Assembly: GCA_028284865.1 (NCBI GenBank)
Contig: JANQQV010000015.1
Coordinates: forward strand, 1 to 64,000
Length of the DNA stretch: 64,000 nt
Direction: 5' to 3'
Source: Rhodothermales bacterium
GTDB taxonomy: Bacteria > Bacteroidota > Rhodothermia > Rhodothermales > UBA10348
The notes under the pieces were generated by a model. It was not told the origin of the DNA and searched no databases. It saw only the letters and a list, made by a program, of their open reading frames with translations. Position 1 is the stretch's first letter. Each line of letters begins with the position of its first letter. The translations under genes and the position numbers were made by a program. Positions 35,701 through 44,082 of this stretch are shown here, piece by piece.

Positions 35701-36898
35701 TGATCGACTGATCGAAAGACGTCTACCGATTCAGGCCTATGAAGCCCTGTATTTTGATGGCTTCCGATTCGTGACCGTCGACGAGCGGCTTGGGACATTT
35801 GAGTACACGGCTGGATATCGGGCCCTGACTGATGAACAAGGCGTTCCACGGTACGTCGTCTCGATTCCCACTTTACCGGAGCAGGAACGCATCGAGGAAG
35901 AGCGTGCCCGCACGGTTGCCTATCTGTTTGGCGCCCTGCTGTTGCTCGTGCTGGTGGTCATGGTTACCGCCTCGCTATTGGCCAATGCACTGACGCGCCC
36001 CATCGCGCGGCTGCGCGCCGGTCTCCAGGCGGTTGCAGCCGGGCATTTCGAACGCATTTCCCCGATTGAATCGGGAGACGAGATTGCCGACCTCGTCGAT
36101 TCGTTCAACACGATGCAGGACCAGTTGGAAGACAGCCGCTCCTTGCTTGCCCAGCAGGAACGCCAATTGGCATGGCGAGAGATGGCCCGCCAGGTGGCGC
36201 ATGAGATCAAGAATCCGCTGACGCCGATGAAGCTCTCGATCCAGCACCTGCGATCGGCGTTCTTGCGCAGGGCCGAAGATGGTTCGGATGAAGAGCGATT
36301 CGCAGGAAAGTTCAAGCAGACGACCACGACGCTAATCGAGCAGATTGATACGCTCGCGCGCATTGCCAACGAATTCTCCTCGTTTGGTCGCATGCCGACG
36401 CACATCCGCGAAGAGATGGACCTGAACAAGGTGATATCCGAAGCGGTCGGCCTGATGAGCGCTGAGGAAAACGTGGCGATCACCATGGAGCTCTGCGAAG
36501 GTCCATTGCTGGTTCACGGTGATCGGGAAGCTCTCCGTCGCGTCTATGTCAACTTCCTGAAGAATGGCATCCAGGCCGTACCCGAAGGCCGCCCCATCGA
36601 ATTGACGGTCGAAACGGAAGTCATTTCAGACGAATCAGGGCGGAAGTGGGCCTCAGGCCGGGTGAAAGACAACGGAAGTGGCATTCCGCGGGCTCTCTGG
36701 GACAAGATTTTCGTGCCCAGCTTCTCGACGAAAACCAGTGGAACCGGGCTGGGACTGGCCATCGCCCGAAAAACGATCGAGAACATGGATGGCGAAATCG
36801 GATTCGATACGGCCTTCGATGAAGGCACAACGTTCTGGATCAAAGTGCCGCTTCACCAGAATGATGATGTGAAGTCGGCTTCGGCCGACGGCGATTGA
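32771..36898 (+). CDS. Large NtrY-like sensor histidine kinase, 1375 aa
   Basis: Membrane sensor kinase. One transmembrane helix near residues 31-50, an outer domain to about 275, a block of several membrane helices (about 276-575), a second outer region (about 575-840), further helices near 845-865 and 884-905, a third outer region, and a last helix at about 1048-1073 leading into a HAMP domain. The phosphoacceptor His1144 lies in AHEIKNPLTPMKLS, the NtrY-type H-box, followed by a HATPase with NFLKNGIQA, DNGSGIP and GTGLGLAI. It is far longer than common kinases (500-700 aa). No response regulator gene is adjacent, so the partner is unknown. It overlaps the upstream DUF4783 gene by 8 nt. Confidence 0.9.
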   Translation: MSDSPAPYLHSEDRSIGIGEVASRWTASKMKWFVVVLLVLLAGTWTVGSFHTNRAADSLDEQREVLRQESFTSIQAAIDAEYASMASLGRDLARSPSVVEGLRQLQAGRGEAKRVLVSWAAELPAVERQFIEVYDPTPSLQAWSGAAFTMDDAVRSDRFLLQELEGIAVDADKRTALTVWIPVVDGTDIVGAVRVGRMVEQRMPIRNDYLRDYTWDEEWSRSLDQTVIFDFGGDTQRTREDRFVLRSPSDVLLGTVQIGVPDEDRLIRAIEEQYQDIMLFWAFLGLILMVVSSSRWMWQSVREAPLSGSVIGLFGAFLLVTRWILLEFDMPARWQTGKAPLSPLFDPQHLASVVGFGAMRTIGDLFITALFVSLFVVVFLRVTNALRLRVRAGLRFKNGQFSTRLWIFLGVQQVLIWLGAIFLYEVSHHAVLDSTLDYFERSGLLPGRLVLVVFAALLLGTFSTVLLLARLCWVLSDRLNLAADDLPSPVPMAAAVMGVALPVLIIDGLLFPSSGVPVTVFAIVTLVTWLTALIGPAQPAGQSPIVALRRIVPLVIMTSMVLFPSMEYSVEDKARIRMVEAAESFLEDRDARAMFAISEVLDAVDEPRFDRGMSEISSENPSIERAMVDSLTESLTSGFMLSALASYDVTVTLFAENGTVRGRYSNVARRLPRPLRDAEDETEFTLFNAMYSDFGRSGNMIEKLTGSTDQNRFRYAGFRSTEDGGFLLVRAEQRALTEAAGTPFPKVLAPAGYYGDRYADLSIAEFTDGILSQTEGQHYGRSVLDVEVMEALKSQPELWKRETIRDRHYLTYYRIRDGVALDALQQVTAVRRSVANVFDQLYHLLRIIVAGLLLCLPIYMAGILLRLRRREPDPSARRFRDRVLNAFFSVGIVTVVAMGVVGLRVVTGENERAIESWLRQHLDRVEETLELEVRGEELPYRVLDRVSVDSLAARVGVDLVVYNNLEVEQASRPELIRDRLIERRLPIQAYEALYFDGFRFVTVDERLGTFEYTAGYRALTDEQGVPRYVVSIPTLPEQERIEEERARTVAYLFGALLLLVLVVMVTASLLANALTRPIARLRAGLQAVAAGHFERISPIESGDEIADLVDSFNTMQDQLEDSRSLLAQQERQLAWREMARQVAHEIKNPLTPMKLSIQHLRSAFLRRAEDGSDEERFAGKFKQTTTTLIEQIDTLARIANEFSSFGRMPTHIREEMDLNKVISEAVGLMSAEENVAITMELCEGPLLVHGDREALRRVYVNFLKNGIQAVPEGRPIELTVETEVISDESGRKWASGRVKDNGSGIPRALWDKIFVPSFSTKTSGTGLGLAIARKTIENMDGEIGFDTAFDEGTTFWIKVPLHQNDDVKSASADGD

Positions 36899-37035
36899 TC
36901 GGCCTGAACACGCGGGGTATCTTTTGCCCCGATCGCGTCATTTGCGCGGATACCGCCGGTGCACAGATATCCTGGTGCTCGAATACCCTTGGGATTCCGA
37001 AACGTGATCACCACCCACAGCAAGCGCCCAAATCA

Positions 37036-37779
37036 GTGACAGAATCAGAGCCTCTGACGAATTCAGCAACAGGCAGCAATGAAACGGAATCGATCGAGTT
37101 GATCGTTCCCTCATTCGCCCAACGCTGTCGGGAAGCATGTCATGAGGAATGGGAAGCTGCCGTCTCACATCCCTTTGTTCGGGCGCTTATCGAGGGATCC
37201 CTGGATTCCGACCGATTCCGGTTTTACCAGATGCAGGACGCCCGATATCTGGAAGCGTACGCGGACACCTGCAGCATACTCTCGACTCGTTTTTCGGCAC
37301 CTGCCGACAAGCTGTGGTTCATTGACGGTGCCCGATTGGCCATCGTGGTCGAGCAAGAGCTGCATGCCGGATACGGCGAGAAACTCGGATACACGCCGCA
37401 AGACGTTGCCTATCTCGTCTGCTCGCCGAACAACACCGGGTACCAGAATCACATGTTGCAGGCCGCGAGTCGCGCTTCCCTGATTGAGGGGCTTGCCGCT
37501 CTGACCCCGTGTCCCTGGCTGTATACGGACATCGGGATCCGGATGATGGACGAACTCGGCTCCATACCCGAAGATCATCCCTACGCGGCCTGGCTGGCGA
37601 CGTATGCGGATCCGGCTTTTGTGTCCTATACGAACGATTTGATGGCGATCACCGAACGTGTAGCCGGCCATCACGATGGCCGGCCGCTGGATCGAGCCGT
37701 TGAGGCGTTCCGACAAAGTGTTCGGTACGAATGGATGTTCTGGGAACAGGCCTGGAACCGACAATCCTGGCCTGTCTGA
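37036..37779 (+). CDS. tenA: TenA family protein (thiaminase II), 247 aa
   Basis: Helical protein hydrolysing aminopyrimidine degradation products of thiamine in salvage. Family landmarks: HPFVRALIEGSL, FYQMQDARYLEAYAD, and LAALTPCPWLY, whose Cys is the equivalent of the catalytic Cys in TenA; a Glu in the C-terminal EWMFWEQAW region is also conserved. The start is uncertain. GTG 37036 gives a slightly extended N-terminus; TTG 37099 would fit family length better; the frame is open back to 36895. No thiamine operon or TPP riboswitch pattern was seen nearby. Confidence 0.85.
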   Translation: MTESEPLTNSATGSNETESIELIVPSFAQRCREACHEEWEAAVSHPFVRALIEGSLDSDRFRFYQMQDARYLEAYADTCSILSTRFSAPADKLWFIDGARLAIVVEQELHAGYGEKLGYTPQDVAYLVCSPNNTGYQNHMLQAASRASLIEGLAALTPCPWLYTDIGIRMMDELGSIPEDHPYAAWLATYADPAFVSYTNDLMAITERVAGHHDGRPLDRAVEAFRQSVRYEWMFWEQAWNRQSWPV

Positions 37780-37847
37780 CAACACTCAACTCCTGAGGCA
37801 CCCGCCAACGACATGACAGATTCCAGCACATTGAGGGCATTCACCCG

Positions 37848-39197
37848 ATGAGAGCGATTGTAATTGGCGCGGGAATTGTCGGATACGACGTGGCCAAACT
37901 GCTGTCGCAAGCCGAACACGATGTGGTCGTGGTCGATCTGGACAACGAGGCATTGGCGCAAATCAGCGACAAACTCGACGTCATGACTGTCCAGGGTAAT
38001 GGAACGTCGACCAAAGTGCTGGAGGATGCCGGAATCAGGGACGCCCGTATCCTGGTGGCTGTCACGGCCATCGATGAGGTGAACATCATTTCCTGCATGC
38101 TCGGCGACCGCTTGGGTGTGGAAACGACGATCGCCCGTGTCCGCTCCGATGAGCTGACCAGCACCGAAACCGTCCTGGATTCCAGGGATTTCGGGATCGA
38201 CCTCATCATTCACCCGGAGGAGAGTGCGGCAGCGGAAGTCGTTCGCCTCATTCGGCGTGCATCAGCCACCGATGTCCTGATGCTGGCCGACGAACGCCTG
38301 CATCTGGTTGGCCTGCGACTGGACCCTGACAGTCCCGTCCTCGGTCGCTCGCTCCAGGAATTGGTCATGGAGCGGCCCGACCTTCGATTCCGGGTGATGG
38401 CCATCGCCCGCGGAATCCGGACCATTCTTCCCAACGGTCAGGAGCGCCTGCGAAAGAATGACCAGGTCTTCATCCTGGCACGCCCCAAGACCATTCCGCC
38501 CGTCCTTGCCATGCTCGGCAAATCTGATGTGCGTCTGCAGAACATCATGATTCTGGGCGGGAGTGACATTGGGGCCAAGGTGGCACTTCAGCTCAGTCAA
38601 GAAAAGACAAAACGCGTCAAGCTGGTCGAATCAAACCGGGAACGCGCCGAGAAACTGGCAGAGAACCTCGGAAGCTGTCTGGTCATCCACGGAGAAGGCA
38701 CAGACATCGATCTGCTGGTCAAGGAAGGGCTGTCGGATATGGACGCCTTTGTGGCGGTGACAGACGACGAGGAATCGAATCTGGTGACGTGCCTCCTGGC
38801 CAAGCATCTGCAGGTCCGCAAGACCGTGGCGCTGCTCTCAAATGGCGCCTATATCCCGATCAGCCAGTCGATTGGTCTCGATGCGGCAGTGAACACCAAG
38901 CTGGCCGTGTCACGCGAAGTGATGCGATTCCTTCGGGGCAAACACGTGAAGAGCGTAGCCACCGTTCACGGTCTTGATGCTGAAATCCTAGAGATTGAGG
39001 CCCGACCCATGTCGGCCATCACCAAGGACACTCTCATGAATCTCAAATTGCCCAAGGGACTGCTGATTGCGGCGGTGATGAAAGGGAAGGACATCGAAAT
39101 TGCCACGGGTCTGACCAAGATCGAGCCCGGCGACCGGGCCCACATCTTCGTCATGCCCAACATGATATCGCAGGCTGAAAACCTGTTCGACCATTGA
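37848..39197 (+). CDS. trkA: Trk potassium transporter regulatory protein TrkA, 449 aa
   Basis: Cytosolic RCK-domain protein that binds NAD(H)/ATP and gates the TrkH channel. Two full RCK_N/RCK_C units are present: the first begins MRAIVIGAGIVGYDVAKLL (GxGxxG with an acidic residue at the strand end, VVVDLD), the second begins NIMILGGSDIGAKVALQL. The arrangement and length (about 450 aa) match TrkA. trkH follows 34 bp downstream, as expected for a transporter operon. Confidence 0.95.
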   Translation: MRAIVIGAGIVGYDVAKLLSQAEHDVVVVDLDNEALAQISDKLDVMTVQGNGTSTKVLEDAGIRDARILVAVTAIDEVNIISCMLGDRLGVETTIARVRSDELTSTETVLDSRDFGIDLIIHPEESAAAEVVRLIRRASATDVLMLADERLHLVGLRLDPDSPVLGRSLQELVMERPDLRFRVMAIARGIRTILPNGQERLRKNDQVFILARPKTIPPVLAMLGKSDVRLQNIMILGGSDIGAKVALQLSQEKTKRVKLVESNRERAEKLAENLGSCLVIHGEGTDIDLLVKEGLSDMDAFVAVTDDEESNLVTCLLAKHLQVRKTVALLSNGAYIPISQSIGLDAAVNTKLAVSREVMRFLRGKHVKSVATVHGLDAEILEIEARPMSAITKDTLMNLKLPKGLLIAAVMKGKDIEIATGLTKIEPGDRAHIFVMPNMISQAENLFDH

Positions 39198-39231
39198 GGT
39201 TGCCACGATTGTTCTCAACACGGTACGCAAC

Positions 39232-40740
39232 ATGGTACTGAATATCAGAGCGGTAGCCTACACGCTGGGTATCCTGGTTTTCTTCCTGGGAGTTGCCCTG
39301 CTGATTCCGATGGCAGTGGCGCTGTACTACGGTGAGGCTTCCTGGTGGGCCTTCGCGGTCACATCCGTCGGCGCAACGGTGCTGGGCGGGTTGTCCTGGG
39401 TATTGCGGGACAAAGAAGAAGCTGAGCTGCAAATCCGGGAAGGATTCGCCATTGTGGCCCTGTCATGGGTCATCCTGTCGGCCGTTGGTGCGCTACCATT
39501 CTACCTCGCTGACGTCGTGGTCTCTTACACCGACGCCTTTTTCGAGACCATGAGCGCCTTCTCCACCACGGGCGCAACCATCCTTGGCGGGGGCGGGAAT
39601 CCCGACATCGAAGATATTCCCAAAGCCTTCCTCTTCTGGCGATCGCTGGCGCACTGGATGGGGGGGATGGGCATCATCGTGCTCACACTGGCCATTCTGC
39701 CTCTCTTGGGCGTCGGTGGAATGCAGCTCTACAAAGCCGAGGTCCCTGGTCCTTCTGCTGACAAGCTGACGCCACGCGTTCAGGAAACGGCCAAGCGACT
39801 CTGGTTGATTTACGTGGGCATCACGGTGATCCAGATCGGGTTGCTGCTGCCCGCCATGAGCGGCTTCGACGCCATCAATCATGCGTTTGCCACCATGGCC
39901 ACTGGCGGGTTCTCGACCAAGAATGGTTCCATCGGTCAGTTCAATTCGGCCTATATCGATTGGGTGATTACGGCGTTCATGTTCCTGGCTGGCGTGAACT
40001 TCGCCCTGCACTTCCGACTGCTCAGGGGGCAGGCTATCACGGTGTTCAAGGACACCGAATTCCGGGTCTATTGCGGCATCATGATCGTCGCGACTCTGCT
40101 GATCACACTCGGGACCTGGCAGCCTGCCATGTCGATCCTACCGAGTCGCTTGGAAGAAACCGCGTTCACGGGGTACACCACGATCACCGAAGCATTGCGA
40201 TACGGAGCTTTCCAGGCCGCGGCCATCATTACAACAACCGGGTTCGGCACGGCTGACTACGAGGTATGGCCGCCGCTGGCCATCGGAGTCATTTTCCTGT
40301 GCTTCTATATCGGCGGGATGGCAGGTTCGACAGGAGGGGGTGTCAAAGTCATCCGTCACGTCCTGATGTTCAAGAACTCGTTCAAGGAGATCAAACAGCT
40401 CATCCATCCGCAGGCCATCATGCCTATTCGTCTCGGCGACCGAGTAGTGCCTGCTGACGTGATGAAGAACGTTCTCTCTTTTATCGTGCTCTATTTGGGC
40501 CTGATCGGTATCGGTACGATGGCCATGGCCTTCTTCGGGCTGGATTTGCTCTCGGCCTTCGGCGCGACGCTATCGAGTGTAGGGAACGTGGGTCCGGCAT
40601 TCGGTACGCTCGGGCCGACCGAGAATTATGCCCACCTGCCGGACATGGCCAAGTGGATCCTTTCTTTTCTGATGATGGCCGGCCGTCTTGAAATCTTTAC
40701 AGCCATCATCATCTTTGTCCCCGCATTCTGGCGGCGATAG
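39232..40740 (+). CDS. trkH: Trk potassium transporter membrane subunit TrkH, 502 aa
   Basis: Potassium-translocating membrane subunit with about ten hydrophobic helices. Four pore-loop filter regions are recognisable: STTGATIL, ATGGFSTKNG, TTTGFGTADY and SSVGNVGPAFG, each with the filter glycine. Length and pairing with TrkA support TrkH/TrkG. ATG at 39232. It is followed by a possible terminator at 40879-40907. Confidence 0.95.
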   Translation: MVLNIRAVAYTLGILVFFLGVALLIPMAVALYYGEASWWAFAVTSVGATVLGGLSWVLRDKEEAELQIREGFAIVALSWVILSAVGALPFYLADVVVSYTDAFFETMSAFSTTGATILGGGGNPDIEDIPKAFLFWRSLAHWMGGMGIIVLTLAILPLLGVGGMQLYKAEVPGPSADKLTPRVQETAKRLWLIYVGITVIQIGLLLPAMSGFDAINHAFATMATGGFSTKNGSIGQFNSAYIDWVITAFMFLAGVNFALHFRLLRGQAITVFKDTEFRVYCGIMIVATLLITLGTWQPAMSILPSRLEETAFTGYTTITEALRYGAFQAAAIITTTGFGTADYEVWPPLAIGVIFLCFYIGGMAGSTGGGVKVIRHVLMFKNSFKEIKQLIHPQAIMPIRLGDRVVPADVMKNVLSFIVLYLGLIGIGTMAMAFFGLDLLSAFGATLSSVGNVGPAFGTLGPTENYAHLPDMAKWILSFLMMAGRLEIFTAIIIFVPAFWRR

Positions 40741-40878
40741 CCTGATTCGCGCCAACATTCACGACACGCAGCGCGGTCAGGCGACCACGAATTACGACAC
40801 AGGCTCCATTCTGGACGGTTCGGCTGGATTCAAGCCTCGTGCCGCGTATCAGGCACGGCCCTTGATACTCCCATAGGT

Positions 40879-40907
40879 AGCAGATTCCGGGATTCTGCTC
40901 TTTTGTT
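40879..40907 (+). terminator. Possible intrinsic terminator after trkH
   Basis: AGCAGA (40879-40884) pairs with TCTGCT (40894-40899), with an inner TCC/GGA pairing, followed by CTTTTGTT. The stem is short, so this is only a candidate. It is 138 bp after the trkH stop. Confidence 0.4.
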
Positions 40908-40989
40908 CTCGCAATCGCCGACGATACTCTCGTCAGCACCAACAGATGCCGGCAGCCCATTGGGGATGCGGGCATCGGAGATCAGACCG

Positions 40990-41250
40990 ATGGGAGCACA
41001 CGAATACCTCGAAAAATACATCCGAACCGTCCCTGGCGGCGCCATCGCCTGGGAGCGATCCATCTTTTCGCACACCGGACAGTGGAGCGCCAACGAACTG
41101 ATTGACGCCGCCGTCGATTTGGCTTGGGATCTCTTTGGTCCGATCGGGGGACGGGAGCGTCCGGCACTCGACATTCATCGCGCCGGCAACTACTTCGTGA
41201 TACAGCCAATCGAAATGGACGATACACTCTCGTTTCCACTGGCCGCCTGA
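40990..41250 (+). CDS. Small hypothetical protein, 86 aa
   Basis: No family recognised. ATG 40990 is preceded by GGAG at about 40976-40979, nine bases upstream, which supports it as a start. The peptide is plausible, with an amphipathic N-terminal half (YLEKYIRTVPGG, NELIDAAVDLAWDLFG) and a C-terminal strand-like NYFVIQPIEMDD. It has no signal peptide. On the opposite strand there is also an open frame over the same span, so this call is moderate. The surrounding region (40741-41349) otherwise contains only short hairpins. Confidence 0.5.
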   Translation: MGAHEYLEKYIRTVPGGAIAWERSIFSHTGQWSANELIDAAVDLAWDLFGPIGGRERPALDIHRAGNYFVIQPIEMDDTLSFPLAA

Positions 41251-41349
41251 TAGCTGGCATCATCGCTGGCCTGATCGCAGGCCCCATGCGTCCGGACGCA
41301 TTCTGCGGCAGCCATCAACCGGCATTTCAGCCGGTGGCGCCTGCCCGAC

Positions 41350-41871
41350 TCAGCCTTCCTCGTCGCTGAAGTCGCGGTGGCCGAAGTAGTGAAGCACATA
41401 CTTCATCTTCTTGGCTTTCATCTTCCCGAATCCTGGCAGCTTCACCAGCCGCTTTTCTATGGCTGAGAACGGAGCGCCATCATTCCACATGTTGGCTGCG
41501 TTGCCTTCGTACTCGTCAACCAGGATGCGGGCAATCTGGTGGGTCCGTTCGGCCATCACGTTCGTGAATCGGTGAACTGCTGGCTTCTCCGCGAAGTGCT
41601 CGCGCAGGGTGTCCAGATCCATGTCGGCAATCGTTCCGATATCCAGATGGCCAAGACGGTCACGAAGCCGGATGGGTCCGGTGAAGGCGTATTCAGCAAG
41701 CACGCGCTGATCGTACAGCATGCCGAGCAATGCCGCATTGGGATCATCCATCAGGTACTGATCTGCTTCGGGATCCTTGGTCAGGTTACCCTCCTCCTTG
41801 AAGCGCTCCATCATGCGGACCAGGCCGCCACTCAATTCACCGTAGTCCAGCAGGGAAGTCGGATAGGCCAT
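41350..41871 (-). CDS. HhH-GPD family protein, TIGR03252-like, 173 aa
   Basis: Small protein resembling DNA base-excision glycosylases. A helix-hairpin-helix is visible at LVKLPGFGKMKAKKM near the C-terminus, preceded by a family-like LLGMLYDQRVLAEYAF and TGPIRLRDRLGHLDI. The length is close to that of the uncharacterised TIGR03252 family and shorter than true Nth/MutY; a catalytic Asp is not obvious, so activity is uncertain. It is 7 bp after cysS and is probably co-transcribed. Start ATG 41871. Confidence 0.75.
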   Translation of the reverse strand: MAYPTSLLDYGELSGGLVRMMERFKEEGNLTKDPEADQYLMDDPNAALLGMLYDQRVLAEYAFTGPIRLRDRLGHLDIGTIADMDLDTLREHFAEKPAVHRFTNVMAERTHQIARILVDEYEGNAANMWNDGAPFSAIEKRLVKLPGFGKMKAKKMKYVLHYFGHRDFSDEEG

Positions 41872-41878
41872 TCGTCAC

Positions 41879-43378
41879 TCAGATCTGTTGTTTGCGTTTC
41901 CAGGTCGTCCCGTCTTTCGAGTCCTTGATCTCGACGCCTAGCGCGGTCAGTTCATCCCGGATCTCATCGGCGCGGCCCCAATCGCCGGCGGCGCGCGCGG
42001 CAGCGCGTGCTTCCAGCAGTGGCTCTACTTGGGCAGCCAGGGGATCTTCCTCTTCAGTCTCCTGGGGCTGATCGTCGTAGTACACGACGCCTAGCAACCC
42101 GTTCATGTCCGCCAACCATCGACGCGCAGCCGCCCGCGCGGTCTCATCCAGTCCGGCGCCGCGACCGAGGATCATCTTGGTGCCACCAAAGAGCTGCGCG
42201 AGGGCGGCGGGGGTGTTCAAGTCGTCCAGCATCGCGTCGAATGCCCGTTCATACATCCCCGACAGAATCGCGCCAACGTCACCCTCGTACTCGCCTACAC
42301 CTTCTGATGGATGACCGACAAGGTCGATGACCTCCTGTAGCCGTTCCCGGTGCTTGACGTTACCTTTCAGGGTCTTTATCGTGAAGTTGAATGGCTTGCG
42401 ATAGTGCCCTGAAAGCAGGGTCATCCGAACAGCCAATGGATCGATTCCTTTGCCCCCTTCGGCCTCTGGTGCTGACAGGTCTCGCACCGTGAAGAAGTTG
42501 CCCAGTCGTTTGGACATCTTCTCGCCTTCCACCTGAAGGAAGCGAGTGTGGGCCCACACGGTGGCAAAGGGCTGCCCCGTCAAGCATTCGGATTGCGCGA
42601 TCTCGCATTCGTGATGGGGGAAGATGAGGTCTTCGCCACCAGCGTGGATATCAATGCGATCCCCCAGGTAGCTCATGGCCATCACCGAGCACTCGATGTG
42701 CCACCCCGGAAATCCCCAGCCCCAAGGGCTGTGCCACTGCATCAAGTGCTTATCGTCTTTCTTCCAGAGGGCGAAATCACGTGGATCCCGCTTGTCGTCG
42801 TCCACCACCACGTCACGGACCGTCTGCTCGAGGTCCATCTCGAGCGTGTTTCCTGACAGTTTGCCGTACTCCGGAAAGGACGTCACAGAGAAGTAGACTC
42901 CTTTCTCCGTTTCGTAGGCGTGTCCTTTTTCGATCAACTGCTCAACGGCTGCGATCTGCTCGCGCATGTGCTCCGTCGCCCGGGGGCGAACCGTGGGCTC
43001 GCGCAGGTTCAGTCGGTGCCAGTCTTCTACCAGCGTTTCGGTGTAGTGACGGGCCAGATCCCAGATGTTGACGAATTGCTCGCCTTCTTTCGACTTGAGA
43101 GCCTTGACCATCCGGTCCTCACCAGACGGGTCAGTCAAGTCGTCTTCGGTCAGATGACCGACATCCGTCACGTTCGTCGCGTACGTCACATCCCAGCCCA
43201 GTGCAGTTGCCGTGCGCAGGATCAAGTCAGCCGTGATGAACGAACGGAAGTTGCCGATGTGCGCGTATGAGTACACCGTGGGACCGCACGAATAGAAGGT
43301 CAAGTGATCCTTCTGAAGCGGAACGATCGCCTCTGCCTGATTGGAGAGGGTATTGTAGATCCTGAATTCCTTCGGCAC
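41879..43378 (-). CDS. cysS: Cysteine-tRNA ligase, 499 aa
   Basis: Class I aminoacyl-tRNA synthetase charging tRNA-Cys. The zinc-binding Cys is in FYSCGPTVY, the HIGH-type motif is HIGN in SYAHIGNF, the other zinc ligands fall at HIECSVMA and HHECEIAQSE, and the KMSKS-type loop is KMSKRLGN. Length is normal. Start ATG 43378. It is divergent from the Spy-like gene at 43507. Confidence 0.96.
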   Translation of the reverse strand: MPKEFRIYNTLSNQAEAIVPLQKDHLTFYSCGPTVYSYAHIGNFRSFITADLILRTATALGWDVTYATNVTDVGHLTEDDLTDPSGEDRMVKALKSKEGEQFVNIWDLARHYTETLVEDWHRLNLREPTVRPRATEHMREQIAAVEQLIEKGHAYETEKGVYFSVTSFPEYGKLSGNTLEMDLEQTVRDVVVDDDKRDPRDFALWKKDDKHLMQWHSPWGWGFPGWHIECSVMAMSYLGDRIDIHAGGEDLIFPHHECEIAQSECLTGQPFATVWAHTRFLQVEGEKMSKRLGNFFTVRDLSAPEAEGGKGIDPLAVRMTLLSGHYRKPFNFTIKTLKGNVKHRERLQEVIDLVGHPSEGVGEYEGDVGAILSGMYERAFDAMLDDLNTPAALAQLFGGTKMILGRGAGLDETARAAARRWLADMNGLLGVVYYDDQPQETEEEDPLAAQVEPLLEARAAARAAGDWGRADEIRDELTALGVEIKDSKDGTTWKRKQQI

Positions 43379-43415
43379 GGGGAAGTCTTTCGGGCAATGG
43401 ATGGGATTCGAAGCA

Positions 43416-43443
43416 GGGAATGTAACCGATTTGGGGTCGTCTA
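43416..43443 (+). promoter_or_regulatory. Candidate ECF-sigma promoter (GGGAAT-N16-CGTCTA)
   Basis: GGGAAT at 43416-43421 and CGTCTA at 43438-43443 are separated by exactly 16 bases, the spacing and sequence class used by many ECF sigma factors (GGAAC-N16/17-CGTC). It lies 63 bp upstream of the Spy-like gene and in the same direction as the sigma-factor gene that follows, so it could be an autoregulatory promoter. Inference from pattern only. Confidence 0.5.
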
Positions 43444-43506
43444 AAGGGCACTACAAGGAATTTTAACCGCGAATCAGAACCGATTCGTTCATTCGAGATC
43501 ACCGTG

Positions 43507-43938
43507 ATGAATAACCTCTCATTTCGATCGATTATCGGGACCTTTCTGGTCCTGATGATGTCGCTTGTGGTCCTCCCGGCCGCCGGCCAAGGCATTCGTA
43601 TGTCTGAAGAGGAGCGCAAGGAAGCGTTCGAGGCCAATTTCGAGGAGCTGAAAGCTGCCTTGGCGCTGGACGAAGCCACTGCCCCGAAGGTGAAAGACCT
43701 GATGTGGGCGCAGCAGGAAAAGCAGATGGAATTGTTCGCCAGCATGCGAGGCAGCGGTGGCGGATCCCTTGCACGTTCCGGTATGCGCCAGAAAATGACG
43801 GAGCTCCGCGAGGAAATGGATAAGGAAATGTCTGCCATCCTGAGCGAAGAGCAGATGGAAGCCTATCAGGCGTTCCAAGCTGAGCGTCGCCGCGGACCCC
43901 GTCAGGGTCAGGGAGCTGGACGCACGCTGCCGCAATAA
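43507..43938 (+). CDS. Small exported Spy/CpxP-like protein, 143 aa
   Basis: Short protein with a signal peptide (hydrophobic residues about 10-25, cleavage near AAGQ) and an all-helical, Met/Glu/Lys-rich mature part (MSEEERKEAFEANFEELKAAL, AQQEKQMELFASMRG, MRQKMTELREEMDKEMSAIL), ending in a basic tail. This is like the small periplasmic LTXXQ/heavy-metal-resistance (Spy, CpxP, ZraP) helical proteins, though no strict LTxxQ motif is obvious. ATG 43507 is used; the GTG at 43504 just before it is a less likely alternative. A good ECF-like promoter precedes it, and the ECF sigma gene follows after 144 bp. Confidence 0.65.
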   Translation: MNNLSFRSIIGTFLVLMMSLVVLPAAGQGIRMSEEERKEAFEANFEELKAALALDEATAPKVKDLMWAQQEKQMELFASMRGSGGGSLARSGMRQKMTELREEMDKEMSAILSEEQMEAYQAFQAERRRGPRQGQGAGRTLPQ

Positions 43939-44067
43939 CCCTGACACGATGGCTTGTCCGTAACAACCTCGTTTCAGCCGTCGGCAAGACTTCGAATTCG
44001 CACGATAACCGTGTCCGTCGCCACGACCATAGCCTACCCGTTGACGTATCCTTTGTCTTTCGCAGAC

Positions 44068-44075
44068 AGGGAGGT
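44068..44075 (+). promoter_or_regulatory. Strong Shine-Dalgarno that fixes the sigma-factor start
   Basis: AGGGAGGT lies 7 bases upstream of GTG 44083. No comparable site precedes the TTG at 43954, so the sigma factor most likely starts at 44083. Confidence 0.75.
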
Positions 44076-44082
44076 CCGAACT

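Noticed and set aside
41268-41335. Short hairpins GGCCTG-ATCG-CAGGCC and ACCGGC-ATTTCA-GCCGGT
   Set aside because: No T-run on either strand; may be chance or a weak terminator for the HhH-GPD gene.
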